Assembly (NCBI RefSeq): GCF_900105055.1
Contig: NZ_FNTA01000004.1
Span: 2,697,501 to 2,761,500, forward strand
Direction: 5' to 3'
From: Amycolatopsis lurida
Lineage (GTDB): Bacteria; Actinomycetota; Actinomycetes; Mycobacteriales; Pseudonocardiaceae
Length of the DNA: 64,000 bases
Shown in pieces: positions 46,541 through 54,559 of this stretch. The notes below the pieces were generated by a model, which saw nothing but the letters and a program-made list of their open reading frames with translations, made no database searches and was not told the origin of the DNA. Every line of letters begins with the position of its first letter. Within the stretch, counting starts at the first letter, position 1. Both the position numbers and the translations under genes were made by a program.

Positions 46541-46792
46541 TCAGGCCTGGAAGCGCTCGGCTCGCCGAGTCGCCCAGCGGGCGACCTTGGTCCACCTGCG
46601 CGCGGCGCGTGGGCCGCTCCGAGCCCGCTGCGCGCGGACTCCCTCCTCGAGGTCTCGTATTCGGGCCCTGGACAGTTCTTCATAAAGCAACATTTCGCTG
46701 GTCTCCTCGACCTTGATCTCGTTCAATTCGGTCGGCGCGTGAGTTCCCGTCAGCGCCTCGTAATCCCTGGTGGTGATGAGTTCGACGGTCAT
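46541..46792 (-). CDS. Small hypothetical protein coupled to whiB7
   Basis: 83 residues from ATG 46792, whose ATGA overlaps the whiB7 stop. MTVELITTRDYEALTGTHAPTELNEIKVEETSEMLLYEELSRARIRDL is acidic and helical. The C-terminal half is strongly basic (RAARRWTKVARWATRRAERF). No family recognised. Its translation is tied to whiB7, so it should be induced with it. Confidence 0.68.
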   Translation of the reverse strand: MTVELITTRDYEALTGTHAPTELNEIKVEETSEMLLYEELSRARIRDLEEGVRAQRARSGPRAARRWTKVARWATRRAERFQA

Positions 46793-47172
46793 GCCGCTGC
46801 GCTCCGCTCGACCTTGCGCGCGACGGAGCGAGCCTCCGCGGCGGGCTCGACGACCGGGTTCTTCCGGGGGCGGCCACGGGGCCGCTTCCGCGCGACGACA
46901 ACGCCACGCTCGAAGATTTCGCCACCCCAGACGCCCCACGGCTCACGCCGCGAAAGAGCGCCCGCGAGGCAGGCGGAACGGACCGGGCAGTCCGCGCAGA
47001 ACGCCTTCGCCCGCTCGAGCTCTGCCGGCGACTCGGCGAACCACAGGTCCGCGTCGCCCGAACGGCAGGGAAGCATCGACTCGGGCGAGTCGATGGCGTC
47101 GAGCAGGTCGACGACGCCTGCGTCGGCGAAGGGCAGGGCCTCCCCCGGCGCGAAAGCTATGGCCGATGACAT
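46789..47172 (-). CDS. whiB7: WhiB7-type iron-sulfur regulator of antibiotic resistance
   Basis: 127 residues from ATG 47172, with AGGAG upstream. Four iron-sulfur cysteines are visible (PCRSGDADLW, AFCADCPVRSACL), followed by the turn EPWGVWGGE and the AT-hook RKRPRGRPRKN, which is diagnostic for WhiB7 (WblC in streptomycetes). It binds the housekeeping sigma factor and activates intrinsic resistance genes in response to ribosome inhibitors. A strong terminator and an 88-residue reading frame precede it. uvrD2 lies upstream on the same strand, as in M. tuberculosis. Confidence 0.93.
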   Translation of the reverse strand: MSSAIAFAPGEALPFADAGVVDLLDAIDSPESMLPCRSGDADLWFAESPAELERAKAFCADCPVRSACLAGALSRREPWGVWGGEIFERGVVVARKRPRGRPRKNPVVEPAAEARSVARKVERSAAA

Positions 47173-47270
47173 AAGTGCACTCCTCTGTGCCGTAACGGAT
47201 TTCGTACTCACGGTGGAACTGGACAACGCTGAACCCCAATTAGGTTGTGCAGCCAACTTGTTTGTGCAGC

Positions 47271-47319
47271 AAAAAACACGAAGGCCGCGGATCCGGTAAC
47301 CGGTTCCGCGGCCTTCGTG
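47271..47319 (-). terminator. Strong intrinsic terminator/attenuator in the whiB7 leader
   Basis: A 15-bp perfect stem (47277-47291 with 47305-47319), with an inner CCGG/CCGG pairing, followed on the minus strand by six U residues (47276-47271). It lies 99 nt upstream of whiB7 and 21 nt after the 88-residue frame. It must be read through or bypassed if the whiB7 transcript starts upstream. Confidence 0.85.
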
Positions 47320-47339
47320 AGCCTCTGATCCTGACTAGG

Positions 47340-47606
47340 TCAGGAACTTCGCTCCCGTTGGGACAACGGAACACGGAACTGCTTGATGACCGGCAGATCG
47401 ACGCCACCGTTCAGGTACGCCCCACCGAAGGCGGCAGCGTGCGCGAAGGTCTCGTCGGCGGTAACCCAGCGCCGGTTGAGACGCTGAGTGCCGCGGGCGG
47501 CAAGGATGCTCACGGGCATGAAGGTGCCCTGGCGCTGTGCCTGCGGGACTTCCGCGACGCAAGACAGACGGGTGCCAGGGTTCGTGAGCTTCATGTTGAT
47601 CCTCAT
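47340..47606 (-). CDS. 88-residue leader reading frame upstream of whiB7
   Basis: Starts MRINMKLTNPGTRLSCV at ATG 47606, preceded by AAAGGTGG, or at ATG 47594. Third positions are strongly G+C, so it looks translated. No family recognised. It ends 21 nt before the terminator, so ribosomes on its last codons could influence hairpin folding. It may be a regulatory leader frame or an independent small gene. Confidence 0.6.
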   Translation of the reverse strand: MRINMKLTNPGTRLSCVAEVPQAQRQGTFMPVSILAARGTQRLNRRWVTADETFAHAAAFGGAYLNGGVDLPVIKQFRVPLSQRERSS

Positions 47607-47710
47607 TTCACTGACACCACCTTTCTCTGTCGCGCGCGAGCCGCCCTGCGGTCTACGCTGTGTTGTAGAAGTTCTTCCCCAGACCAGGCGCTTCCCGCCC
47701 GGTACCTGCA

Positions 47711-47749
47711 GGTTATTGCCACCGGCCGCACCGGGGCAACTTATTTTCC
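47711..47749 (-). promoter_or_regulatory. Candidate WhiB7-type promoter of the leader
   Basis: On the minus strand: A+T-rich GGAAAATAAG (47749-47740), then TTGCCC (47739-47734), a 17-bp spacer and ATAACC (47716-47711). An A+T block touching the -35 box is the known layout of WhiB7-dependent promoters. The -10 match is weak. Confidence 0.4.
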
Positions 47750-47822
47750 AGAAAATCCGTCGAAGTTGCGAAGATCGGCTCTGAGCAGCAGGTTCGCCGC
47801 GCGGATCACGCCTGGAACGCGG

Positions 47823-49910
47823 TCAAGTCTCCACTGAGGCCCGCACGACGTCGAGAACCTCCGCTCCGAAGCGCTCGAGCTTCGTCGCGCCGATCCCGGA
47901 GATGGCACACAACGCCGTGTCATCGGTTGGCCGCTGCTCGGCGATGGCGACGAGCGTCGCGTCCGTGAAAACGACGAAGGCCGGCACCTTGAGCTCCCGC
48001 GAGCGCTCCCCTCGCCAGGACTTCAGCTTCTCGAGCAGCTGCTCGTCCACGTTGGACGGGCACCGGGAACACCGACCGAGCTTGATGTCGAGTGTCTCCA
48101 GCAGCGGTCCGCCGCACACGCGGCACCGAGCCTTGTTGCCAGCCTGCTTCGGCTGCTGCGATCGAGCGACCCTCGCCGCCGGGTGATCTTCAGGGATGAG
48201 GCCGTAGAGGAACCTGCTACGTCGCCGATTACGGCGGTTTCCCGACGTCCTGGCCAAGGCCCACGACAGCGAGAGATGCACTCGTGCTCGCGTGACGCCG
48301 ACATAGAAGAGGCGGCGCTCTTCCTCAATGGCCGCGTCGTCGCCGTCGGCATGGAGGATCGGCATGGTCCCCTCGGCGAGTCCCACGAGGAACACGGCGT
48401 CCCATTCGAGACCTTTCGCCGCGTGAAGCGAGGCCAGGGTGATGCCCTCCACCGTTGGTGGATGCTGCGCTGTCGCCCGCTGTTCGAGCTCCGCCACGAA
48501 TCGAGGGAGATCCGCATCTTCCACAGTGGAAGCCAGTTCCTCGGCCAGCTCGACGATCGAGAGAAGCGCGTCCCATCGTTCTTTCGCCGCGCCTCCGGCA
48601 GGAGGCTGGTCGGTGAGCCCCACCTTCGCAAGGACGGAGCGAACGCGGGTCACCAGCTCGCCGGTGTAGGCGTCGGTCGACGCCATCCGCAGCGCGGACA
48701 TGGCCTGCCGGACCTCGGCCCTGGCGAAGAACCGCTCGCCGCCGCGGACCAGGTACGGGATGCCCATCTCCGCCAGAGCCTGCTCGTAGGCTTCAGACTG
48801 GGCGTTGACGCGGTAAAGCACCGCGATCTCGCTGGCCGCCACCCCGCTGTCGAGCAGATCGCGGATTCTGCGCGCGACAGCCGCGGCCTCGGCGGTCTCG
48901 TCGTCATACTCGGCGAACCTCGGGACCGGCCCGGAAGGACGCTGGCCGATCAGCTTCAACCTCGACCCCGCGGGACGGCCGCGCGCGGCACCGATCACTT
49001 GATTGGCGAGAGCCACGACCTCCGGAGTCGACCGATAGTCCCGCTCGAGTCTCACGACCGTCGCCTCGGGGAACCGCCGAGTGAACTCCAGGAGCGGCCG
49101 GGGAGAAGCGCCACCGAACGAATAGATGGTCTGGTTGGCGTCGCCGACGACGGTCAAGTCGTCACGGCCGCCGAGCCAGGCGTCGAGCAGCCGCTGCTGC
49201 AGCGGGGTGACGTCCTGATACTCGTCGACGACGAAGCAGCGATAGCGCTCGCGGAACTCCTGGGCCACCACCGTGTGTTCCTCGAGGACGGCCGTGGTGT
49301 GCAGGAGCAGGTCGTCGAAGTCGAGGACCTGCGCGGCGTTCTTGACCTTCTCGTAGTTGCGGTAAACCTCCGCGACCTGCGAGGCGGGCGCCGGTGTGTC
49401 CCGCTGTGTCCGTGCGGCCACTGCCGGATAGTCGTCCGGCGATACCAAAGAGGCCTTGCTCCACTCGATCTCACTGGCGAGGTCACGCAGCAGTTCCGTC
49501 TCGGTGCCGAGACCGGCCCTGTTGGCGGCTTGGCTGATGTAGCGGAACTTGTTCTCGAGCAGCTCCCACGGCCGGTCCCCGACGACCTGAGGCCAGAAAT
49601 ACCGCAGCTGACGACGGGCGGCGGCGTGGAATGTGAGCGCCTGGGCGGCGTCCACACCCAGCCCTCGGAGACGCGTGCGCATCTCGCCCGCGGCGCGGGT
49701 CGTGAAAGTGACGGCGAGGACCTGACCAGCGGCGACGTGGCCGGAACGGACCAGGTGGGCGATGCGGTGTGTGATCGTCCGGGTCTTGCCTGTCCCCGCT
49801 CCCGCGAGGACGCAGACCGGCCCCCTCGGCGCGCAGGCGGCGGCACGTTGCTCGGGATCGAGCCCATCGAGCAGGCCTGGACGACTCTTCGGGGACGATG
49901 CGCTAACCAC
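47823..49910 (-). CDS. uvrD2: ATP-dependent DNA helicase UvrD2
   Basis: 695 residues from GTG 49910. Walker A is VLAGAGTGKTRTITHRIAHL, then VDEYQDVTPLQQRLL, VVGDANQTIYSFGGASP, ERDYRSTPEVV, and motif VI YVGVTRARVHLSLSWA. After the helicase core come a four-cysteine zinc motif (CRVCGGPLLETLDIKLGRCSRC) and a C-terminal HRDC domain (about 620-690), the architecture of mycobacterial UvrD2. It unwinds DNA 3' to 5'. It lies upstream of the whiB7 leader. Confidence 0.93.
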   Translation of the reverse strand: MVSASSPKSRPGLLDGLDPEQRAAACAPRGPVCVLAGAGTGKTRTITHRIAHLVRSGHVAAGQVLAVTFTTRAAGEMRTRLRGLGVDAAQALTFHAAARRQLRYFWPQVVGDRPWELLENKFRYISQAANRAGLGTETELLRDLASEIEWSKASLVSPDDYPAVAARTQRDTPAPASQVAEVYRNYEKVKNAAQVLDFDDLLLHTTAVLEEHTVVAQEFRERYRCFVVDEYQDVTPLQQRLLDAWLGGRDDLTVVGDANQTIYSFGGASPRPLLEFTRRFPEATVVRLERDYRSTPEVVALANQVIGAARGRPAGSRLKLIGQRPSGPVPRFAEYDDETAEAAAVARRIRDLLDSGVAASEIAVLYRVNAQSEAYEQALAEMGIPYLVRGGERFFARAEVRQAMSALRMASTDAYTGELVTRVRSVLAKVGLTDQPPAGGAAKERWDALLSIVELAEELASTVEDADLPRFVAELEQRATAQHPPTVEGITLASLHAAKGLEWDAVFLVGLAEGTMPILHADGDDAAIEEERRLFYVGVTRARVHLSLSWALARTSGNRRNRRRSRFLYGLIPEDHPAARVARSQQPKQAGNKARCRVCGGPLLETLDIKLGRCSRCPSNVDEQLLEKLKSWRGERSRELKVPAFVVFTDATLVAIAEQRPTDDTALCAISGIGATKLERFGAEVLDVVRASVET

Positions 49911-49973
49911 GTCCCGATCCTCGCAGAGGGCCCGACGGGATCGGCGCAGGGCACGCGGCCGTATCCTGGTCAC

Positions 49974-50702
49974 ATGGCGGGAAAGCAGGACAAGGAAGCA
50001 GCGAAGCTGGCCAAGAAGGAGAAGCGTGCCGCGAGCAAGGCTCGCCGCGGGCAGATCTTCGAGGCCTTCAAGATGCAGCGCAAGGAAGACAAAGCGCTCA
50101 TCCCCTGGATGGTCGGATCGCTCCTGGTCATCACCGGTGTGGTGTTCGGCATCGGGTTCATCTTCGACGTCCACTGGGTAGTGCTGCCGCTGGGCATCCT
50201 GCTCGGCGCGCTCGCCGCTGTGATCATCTTCGGCAGGCGGGTCCAGAAGACCGTGTACTCGAAGGCCGACGGCCAGCCGGGTGCCGCGGCGTGGGCGCTT
50301 GAGAACATGCGGGGCCGTTGGAAGGTGACGCCGACCGTGGCGGCCACCACTCAGCTCGACGCCGTGCACCGAGTGCTCGGTGGTCCCGGTGTCGTGCTCG
50401 TCGCCGAGGGTGCGCCGCACCGCGTGAAGGCCCTGCTCGCGCAGGAGAAGAAGCGTGTGTCCCGGCTGATCGGTGAGACTCCGATCTACAACGTGATCAT
50501 CGGCAACGAAGACCAGCAGATACCGCTGAAGAAGCTGCAGAGCCACCTGATGAAGCTGCCGCGCAACCTGAAGCCCGCCCAGGTCGACGCGTTGGAAGCG
50601 AAGCTCGCCGCACTCGGCAGCCGCGGTGCCGCCATGCCCAAGGGCCCGATGCCCGCCGGCGCGAAGATGCGCAACGTCCAGCGCACCATCCGTCGCCGCT
50701 GA
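49974..50702 (+). CDS. DUF4191 membrane protein
   Basis: 242 residues from ATG 49974. The N-terminus is highly charged (AGKQDKEAAKLAKKEKRAASKARRGQ). Two membrane helices lie at about 46-66 and 70-90, and the soluble domain includes GGPGVVLVAEGAPHRVKALLAQEKKRVSRLIG. Family DUF4191, M. tuberculosis Rv2219, conserved upstream of the RDD protein and glnA. Function unknown. It is divergent from uvrD2 with 63 bp between starts. Confidence 0.9.
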   Translation: MAGKQDKEAAKLAKKEKRAASKARRGQIFEAFKMQRKEDKALIPWMVGSLLVITGVVFGIGFIFDVHWVVLPLGILLGALAAVIIFGRRVQKTVYSKADGQPGAAAWALENMRGRWKVTPTVAATTQLDAVHRVLGGPGVVLVAEGAPHRVKALLAQEKKRVSRLIGETPIYNVIIGNEDQQIPLKKLQSHLMKLPRNLKPAQVDALEAKLAALGSRGAAMPKGPMPAGAKMRNVQRTIRRR

Positions 50703-50712
50703 CAGAACGAGG

Positions 50713-50761
50713 ATCAGGGGTCCTTTGCTACCGCACGCGGCGGTAGCAAAGGACCCCTGAT
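50713..50761. repeat. Dispersed dyad element, inverted pair with covarying arms (copy 9)
   Basis: Arms ATCAGGGGTCCTTTGCTACC (50713-50732) and GGTAGCAAAGGACCCCTGAT (50742-50761), loop 9 nt. Three positions differ from the consensus (2, 5 and 9) and all three changes are mirrored in the other arm. Between two rightward genes. Confidence 0.9.
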
Positions 50762-50807
50762 GCGTCTCCGGACAAGAACTGTCGGTGGGTGGTCGCATGA
50801 TCACTGT

Positions 50808-51761
50808 GTGGACCGAACCTCGAGCGCCCGGCAGAAGGCGCTGGCAGCGATGTTCCCGGACGGCGTGGTCGCCCGGGCGAAACTTGTCGCCCTCGGGCAC
50901 TCCCATTCCTCGATCTCGCGCCGTTGCCGCGAAGGCGGCCCGTGGCGCCGTCCGATACCCGGTGTCATCCTCCTGACCAGTGCCCCACCGACCAAGCACC
51001 AGCTTTTGAAGGTCGCACTGACTCACGCGGGCCCGGAGGCGATGCTCACCGGAGTACAAGCCGCCAGGTTGTACGGCGTCCGAAGACTCCCGCCAGAAAG
51101 ACGGGCACACACCCTGATCCCTCACCGGAGCAAGGTCGCCACCTGGGGCTTCGCCGTCGTAGAACGAACGATCCACCTGCCGGAACCAGTGGAGATCGAC
51201 GGGCTGCCTGTCGCTCCTCTGGCCCGAGCCCTGATCGACGCGGCTCGGCGCATGGACGAACTGCAGGCGGTGCGGGCGATGATCCACGATGCCGTCCATC
51301 GCGGACTCTGCACCCCCGAGGAACTTCGAACCGAGTTGGCCCAGGCCAGCACGATCGGCTCGGCGCTCCCTCGAATAGTCGTTAACGCTCTCCAGGACGG
51401 CGTCGACTCCGCCGTCGAGCAGTGGCTGGAGTCTGCAGTCGAGCGCAGCGGTTTGCCGAAACCCGTGTGGAAAGCAGAGCTAAGGACTCCGGACGGAGTG
51501 GTTATCGGGAGCGCCGATGCGTGGTGGCCGCAGGTCGGCGTCGCGCTGCAGGTCCGCTACGACGAGGTCGCTCTCGAACCGGACAAGGTGCCCGAGATGC
51601 CAGCCCTGTCCGCTCCAGGCCTCATCGTCGTCCAGGTGAGTCCGGCACAGCTGCGTGACGAGCCACTGGTGGTGATCCAAGACCTGCGAGCAGCCCACCG
51701 CCGCGCCCGACAACGACCCCCTCCAGATCTCGGGAGCGTCCCTGCGGCGCCGGCTGCCTGA
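50808..51761 (+). CDS. AbiEi-antitoxin-domain-like protein (paralogue B)
   Basis: 317 residues from GTG 50808. An ATG at 50760 overlaps the dyad repeat and is less likely. It shares with paralogue A the block RRCREGGPWRRPIPGVILLTSAPPT, the segment LTGVQAARLYGVRRLP and the C-terminal GVVIGSADAWWPQVGVALQV. The arrangement of helix-turn-helix and VSR-like parts is the same. It lies in the glnA neighbourhood and again no toxin gene is adjacent. The two copies are clearly diverged, so the duplication is old. Confidence 0.72.
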   Translation: MDRTSSARQKALAAMFPDGVVARAKLVALGHSHSSISRRCREGGPWRRPIPGVILLTSAPPTKHQLLKVALTHAGPEAMLTGVQAARLYGVRRLPPERRAHTLIPHRSKVATWGFAVVERTIHLPEPVEIDGLPVAPLARALIDAARRMDELQAVRAMIHDAVHRGLCTPEELRTELAQASTIGSALPRIVVNALQDGVDSAVEQWLESAVERSGLPKPVWKAELRTPDGVVIGSADAWWPQVGVALQVRYDEVALEPDKVPEMPALSAPGLIVVQVSPAQLRDEPLVVIQDLRAAHRRARQRPPPDLGSVPAAPAA

Positions 51762-51797
51762 CGACCGCCGGTCCGGCAACCCGATCCCGCCGGGGAG

Positions 51798-51814
51798 AGC
51801 AAAGGTCCCCTGCT
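51798..51814. repeat. Dispersed dyad element, single arm (copy 10)
   Basis: AGCAAAGGTCCCCTGCT, one change from the core, 11 nt before the stop of the convergent RDD gene. No partner arm. Confidence 0.8.
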
Positions 51815-51824
51815 CTCCCTGAGG

Positions 51825-52310
51825 TCACCGCATGCGGATTACCACGGTTCCGGTCAGCCGGTCGAGCCAGCTTCGCCCGTCGATATTACGGATCGCGGCC
51901 GGAATGATCACGAAGGTCAGCGCGCCCCGCACGACGGCACGCCATATCCCGACCATTTGCGCACCGTCGAGCCTGGCGACGCGAATTCCGACTACTGCCA
52001 TACCAGGAGTGAACCCGAAGAAGGCGGCGGGAATGACCGTGATCGCCGCCCAGACGCCGACCGACCAGAGATTGAAGGTCTGCATGACCGCCGGATCCTG
52101 AAGGCTGGGGGTCACAAAGAGGGTGGTGACCAGCGAGGCGAGAACCAGGTCGATGAGCAGGCCGAGAAGGCGAGCGCCGCCGCCCGCTACCGAGCCGACA
52201 CCCGATTGGGGCAAGCCGAGTCGCTCACCACGCCACCGCTGCGTACCCTCGCCACCGGCCGTCGTCTCATCGCCGGCTCCGGGCAGCCATTCTCCGGTCC
52301 ATCTCGCCAC
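51825..52310 (-). CDS. RDD-family membrane protein
   Basis: 161 residues from GTG 52310 (VARWTGEWLPG). An ATG at 52343 would add 11 residues. The RDD signature GGGARLLGLLIDLVLASLVTTLF is followed by a second helix VGVWAAITVIPAAFFGF and PGMAVVGIRVARLDG. Three membrane helices in all. The counterpart beside glnA in M. tuberculosis is Rv2219A. Function unknown. Divergent from glnA. Confidence 0.88.
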   Translation of the reverse strand: MARWTGEWLPGAGDETTAGGEGTQRWRGERLGLPQSGVGSVAGGGARLLGLLIDLVLASLVTTLFVTPSLQDPAVMQTFNLWSVGVWAAITVIPAAFFGFTPGMAVVGIRVARLDGAQMVGIWRAVVRGALTFVIIPAAIRNIDGRSWLDRLTGTVVIRMR

Positions 52311-52377
52311 CCATCCAGGGTATGCCGGTGGCGCTGGCCACATTCGCCCTGGTCGACTACCCGATATCGCCGCCCCG

Positions 52378-52415
52378 TTAACACCGGCGAAACATACGGG
52401 TGACGGTCGGGCAAC
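52378..52415 (+). promoter_or_regulatory. GlnR operator upstream of glnA
   Basis: Four half-boxes with exact 6-nt spacings: TTAAC (52378), GAAAC (52389), GTGAC (52400), GCAAC (52411). This is the actinobacterial GlnR a/b box layout (gTnAC-n6-GaAAC repeated). It ends 67 nt before the glnA start. Nitrogen control of glnA by GlnR is well known in the phylum. Confidence 0.8.
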
Positions 52416-52482
52416 ACCGCGCTCTTAGCGTGAGCCGAAGAGAGTACTGCCGCCGGCAACGAACGAGAAGGAGTCACCGAGG

Positions 52483-53907
52483 GTGCCCACTACTCCAGAC
52501 GACATTCAGCGCCTAATCGCCGACGAGAACGTAGAGGTCGTCGACGTCAGGTTCTGCGACCTGCCCGGCGTTATGCAGCACTTCACCGTTCCGGCGAAGG
52601 CGTTCAACGAAGAAGCCTACGAAGAAGGCCTGGCCTTCGACGGCTCCTCGGTGCGTGGTTTCCAGTCGATCCACGAATCCGACATGCTGCTCCTCCCGGA
52701 CCCCGAGACGGCTCGTATCGACCCGTTCCGCAAGGCGAAGACGCTCTCGCTGAACTTCTTCGTGCACGACCCGTTCACCCGCGAGGCGTACAGCCGCGAC
52801 CCGCGCAACATCGCGCGCAAGGCCGAGCAGTACATCTCCGAGTACGGCGTCGCGGACAACGTGTTCTTCGGCCCCGAGGCCGAGTTCTACATCTTCGACT
52901 CGATCCGGTTCGACTCGGCCGAGCACGCTTCGTTCCACGAGATCGACTCCGTCGAGGGCTGGTGGAACACCGGTGCCGACGTGCCGGGCGGCAACCAGGG
53001 TTACAAGACGAAGTTCAAGGGCGGCTACTTCCCCGTCCCGCCGGTCGACCACTTCGCCGACCTGCGCGACGAGATCGTTCGTAACCTGCAGGGCTCCGGT
53101 TTCGAGATCGAGCGCGCGCACCACGAGGTGGGCACCGCCGGCCAGACCGAGATCAACTACAAGTTCAACACGCTGCTGCACGCCGCGGACGACCTGCAGC
53201 TGTTCAAGTACATCGTGAAGAACACCGTGTTCGCCGCCGGCAAGACCGCGACCTTCATGCCGAAGCCGCTCGCCGGCGACAACGGCTCGGGCATGCACTG
53301 CCACCAGTCGCTGTGGAAGGACGGCACGCCGCTGTTCCACGACGAGTCGGGGTACGCGGGCCTGTCCGATACCGCCCGCCACTACATCGGCGGCCTGCTC
53401 AAGCACGCCCCGAGCCTGCTGGCCTTCACCAACCCGACCGTCAACTCGTACCACCGGCTCGTGCCGGGCTTCGAGGCCCCGGTCAGCCTGGTGTACTCGC
53501 AGCGGAACCGGTCGGCCTGTGTCCGTATCCCCATCACGGGCAACAACCCGAAGGCCAAGCGCGCCGAGTTCCGGTGCCCGGACTCGTCCGGCAACCCGTA
53601 TCTCGCGTTCTCGGCGATGATGATGGCCGGTCTCGACGGCATCAAGAACAAGATCGAGCCGCCGGAGCCCATCGACAAGGACCTCTACGAGCTTCCGCCG
53701 GAGGAGGCCCAGAACGTCAAACTCGTCCCGGGCGACCTCGGCGCGGTTCTCGACACGCTGGAAGCCGACCACGACTACCTGCTCGAGGGTGGCGTGTTCA
53801 CTCCCGACGTGATCGAAACGTGGATCTCCTACAAGCGTGAGAACGAGATCGACCCGCTGCGGCTGCGTCCCCACCCGTACGAGTTCTCGCTGTACTACGA
53901 CGTGTGA
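52483..53907 (+). CDS. glnA: Glutamine synthetase type I
   Basis: 474 residues from a GTG start ([24 protein letters not shown]). Active-site and metal blocks are [44 protein letters not shown] and NRSACVRIP. The adenylylation tyrosine sits in [13 protein letters not shown] near residue 400, so it is the GlnE-regulated I-beta type, and glnE lies just downstream on the other strand. It makes glutamine from glutamate and ammonia. A GlnR operator precedes it and a good terminator follows. Confidence 0.97.
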   Translation: MPTTPDDIQRLIADENVEVVDVRFCDLPGVMQHFTVPAKAFNEEAYEEGLAFDGSSVRGFQSIHESDMLLLPDPETARIDPFRKAKTLSLNFFVHDPFTREAYSRDPRNIARKAEQYISEYGVADNVFFGPEAEFYIFDSIRFDSAEHASFHEIDSVEGWWNTGADVPGGNQGYKTKFKGGYFPVPPVDHFADLRDEIVRNLQGSGFEIERAHHEVGTAGQTEINYKFNTLLHAADDLQLFKYIVKNTVFAAGKTATFMPKPLAGDNGSGMHCHQSLWKDGTPLFHDESGYAGLSDTARHYIGGLLKHAPSLLAFTNPTVNSYHRLVPGFEAPVSLVYSQRNRSACVRIPITGNNPKAKRAEFRCPDSSGNPYLAFSAMMMAGLDGIKNKIEPPEPIDKDLYELPPEEAQNVKLVPGDLGAVLDTLEADHDYLLEGGVFTPDVIETWISYKRENEIDPLRLRPHPYEFSLYYDV

Positions 53908-53932
53908 TCGTGCGGTAGGAAACACCAAGAGC

Positions 53933-53981
53933 ACGCCGGTGGTGAGGTGCGGAAGCGCCCTCACCACCGGCGTTTCTTATT
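53933..53981 (+). terminator. Intrinsic terminator of glnA
   Basis: A 15-bp stem (53933-53947 with 53959-53973), loop of 11 nt, then TTCTTATT. It lies 25 nt after the glnA stop and also serves the convergent thioesterase gene poorly. Confidence 0.82.
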
Positions 53982-53997
53982 GGGCCAGGTAGTACGG

Positions 53998-54432
53998 CTA
54001 CTCCGAAGTGGAAAGAACCTTCAGGTCGACGCCCGCTCGCTCGATACGGCCACGCGGATCGTCCACCAGTTTGCGTCGCTCGAGATCCATCAACCCCAGC
54101 GTGCACGTGATCTCAGCGGAGAGGGTGCCGTCGACCTTGTAGATGTTCGAGTCCATGTGGAAGGTCTTGCCGGTGCCGAACTTGGCGTCGCAGGTCACGT
54201 CGACGACATCGCCGGCCCGAAGCTCGCGTCGAAACACGATGTGGGATTCGAGCAGCACGAAGGCAAGATTCGCATCGCGCATGCCCGAGTTGAGGCCACC
54301 TGCGAGCTCCATCAACTCGAGCCTGGAGACCTCGCCGTATGAGTGGTAGACGGCGTGGTTGAGATGGCCGAGGGTGTCCAGCTCGTAATGGCGCACCTTG
54401 ATCCGGGTGCGAAATGGCTCGCGCACAGTCAC
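53998..54432 (-). CDS. Acyl-CoA thioesterase (4HBT hotdog fold)
   Basis: 144 residues from GTG 54432 (VTVREPFRTRIKVRHYELD). The hotdog motif is YELDTLGHLNHAVYHSYGEVSRLELM, where the aspartate and HLNHAVY are typical of 4-hydroxybenzoyl-CoA thioesterase-like proteins. FVLLESHIVFRRELRAGDVVDVTC is the central strand. It probably hydrolyses short or aromatic acyl-CoA. Lies between glnA and glnE on the minus strand. Confidence 0.85.
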   Translation of the reverse strand: MTVREPFRTRIKVRHYELDTLGHLNHAVYHSYGEVSRLELMELAGGLNSGMRDANLAFVLLESHIVFRRELRAGDVVDVTCDAKFGTGKTFHMDSNIYKVDGTLSAEITCTLGLMDLERRKLVDDPRGRIERAGVDLKVLSTSE

Positions 54433-54476
54433 CGGTCCACTGTAAGCGCCACTTACCGTCCGCGACGCGGAGTGTG

Positions 54477-54537
54477 AGCAAGGGACCTTTGCTGCCGTAT
54501 CCCCAGCCTGGGCAAGCGACAGCAAAGGTCCCTTGCT
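54477..54537. repeat. Dispersed dyad element, inverted pair (copy 11)
   Basis: Left arm 54477-54496 (ends TGCC) and right arm 54518-54537 (begins GACAGC), loop 21 nt. Between glnE and the thioesterase, both leftward. Confidence 0.88.
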
Positions 54538-54559
54538 CCCTATCCGCAGGTCAGAGCGG

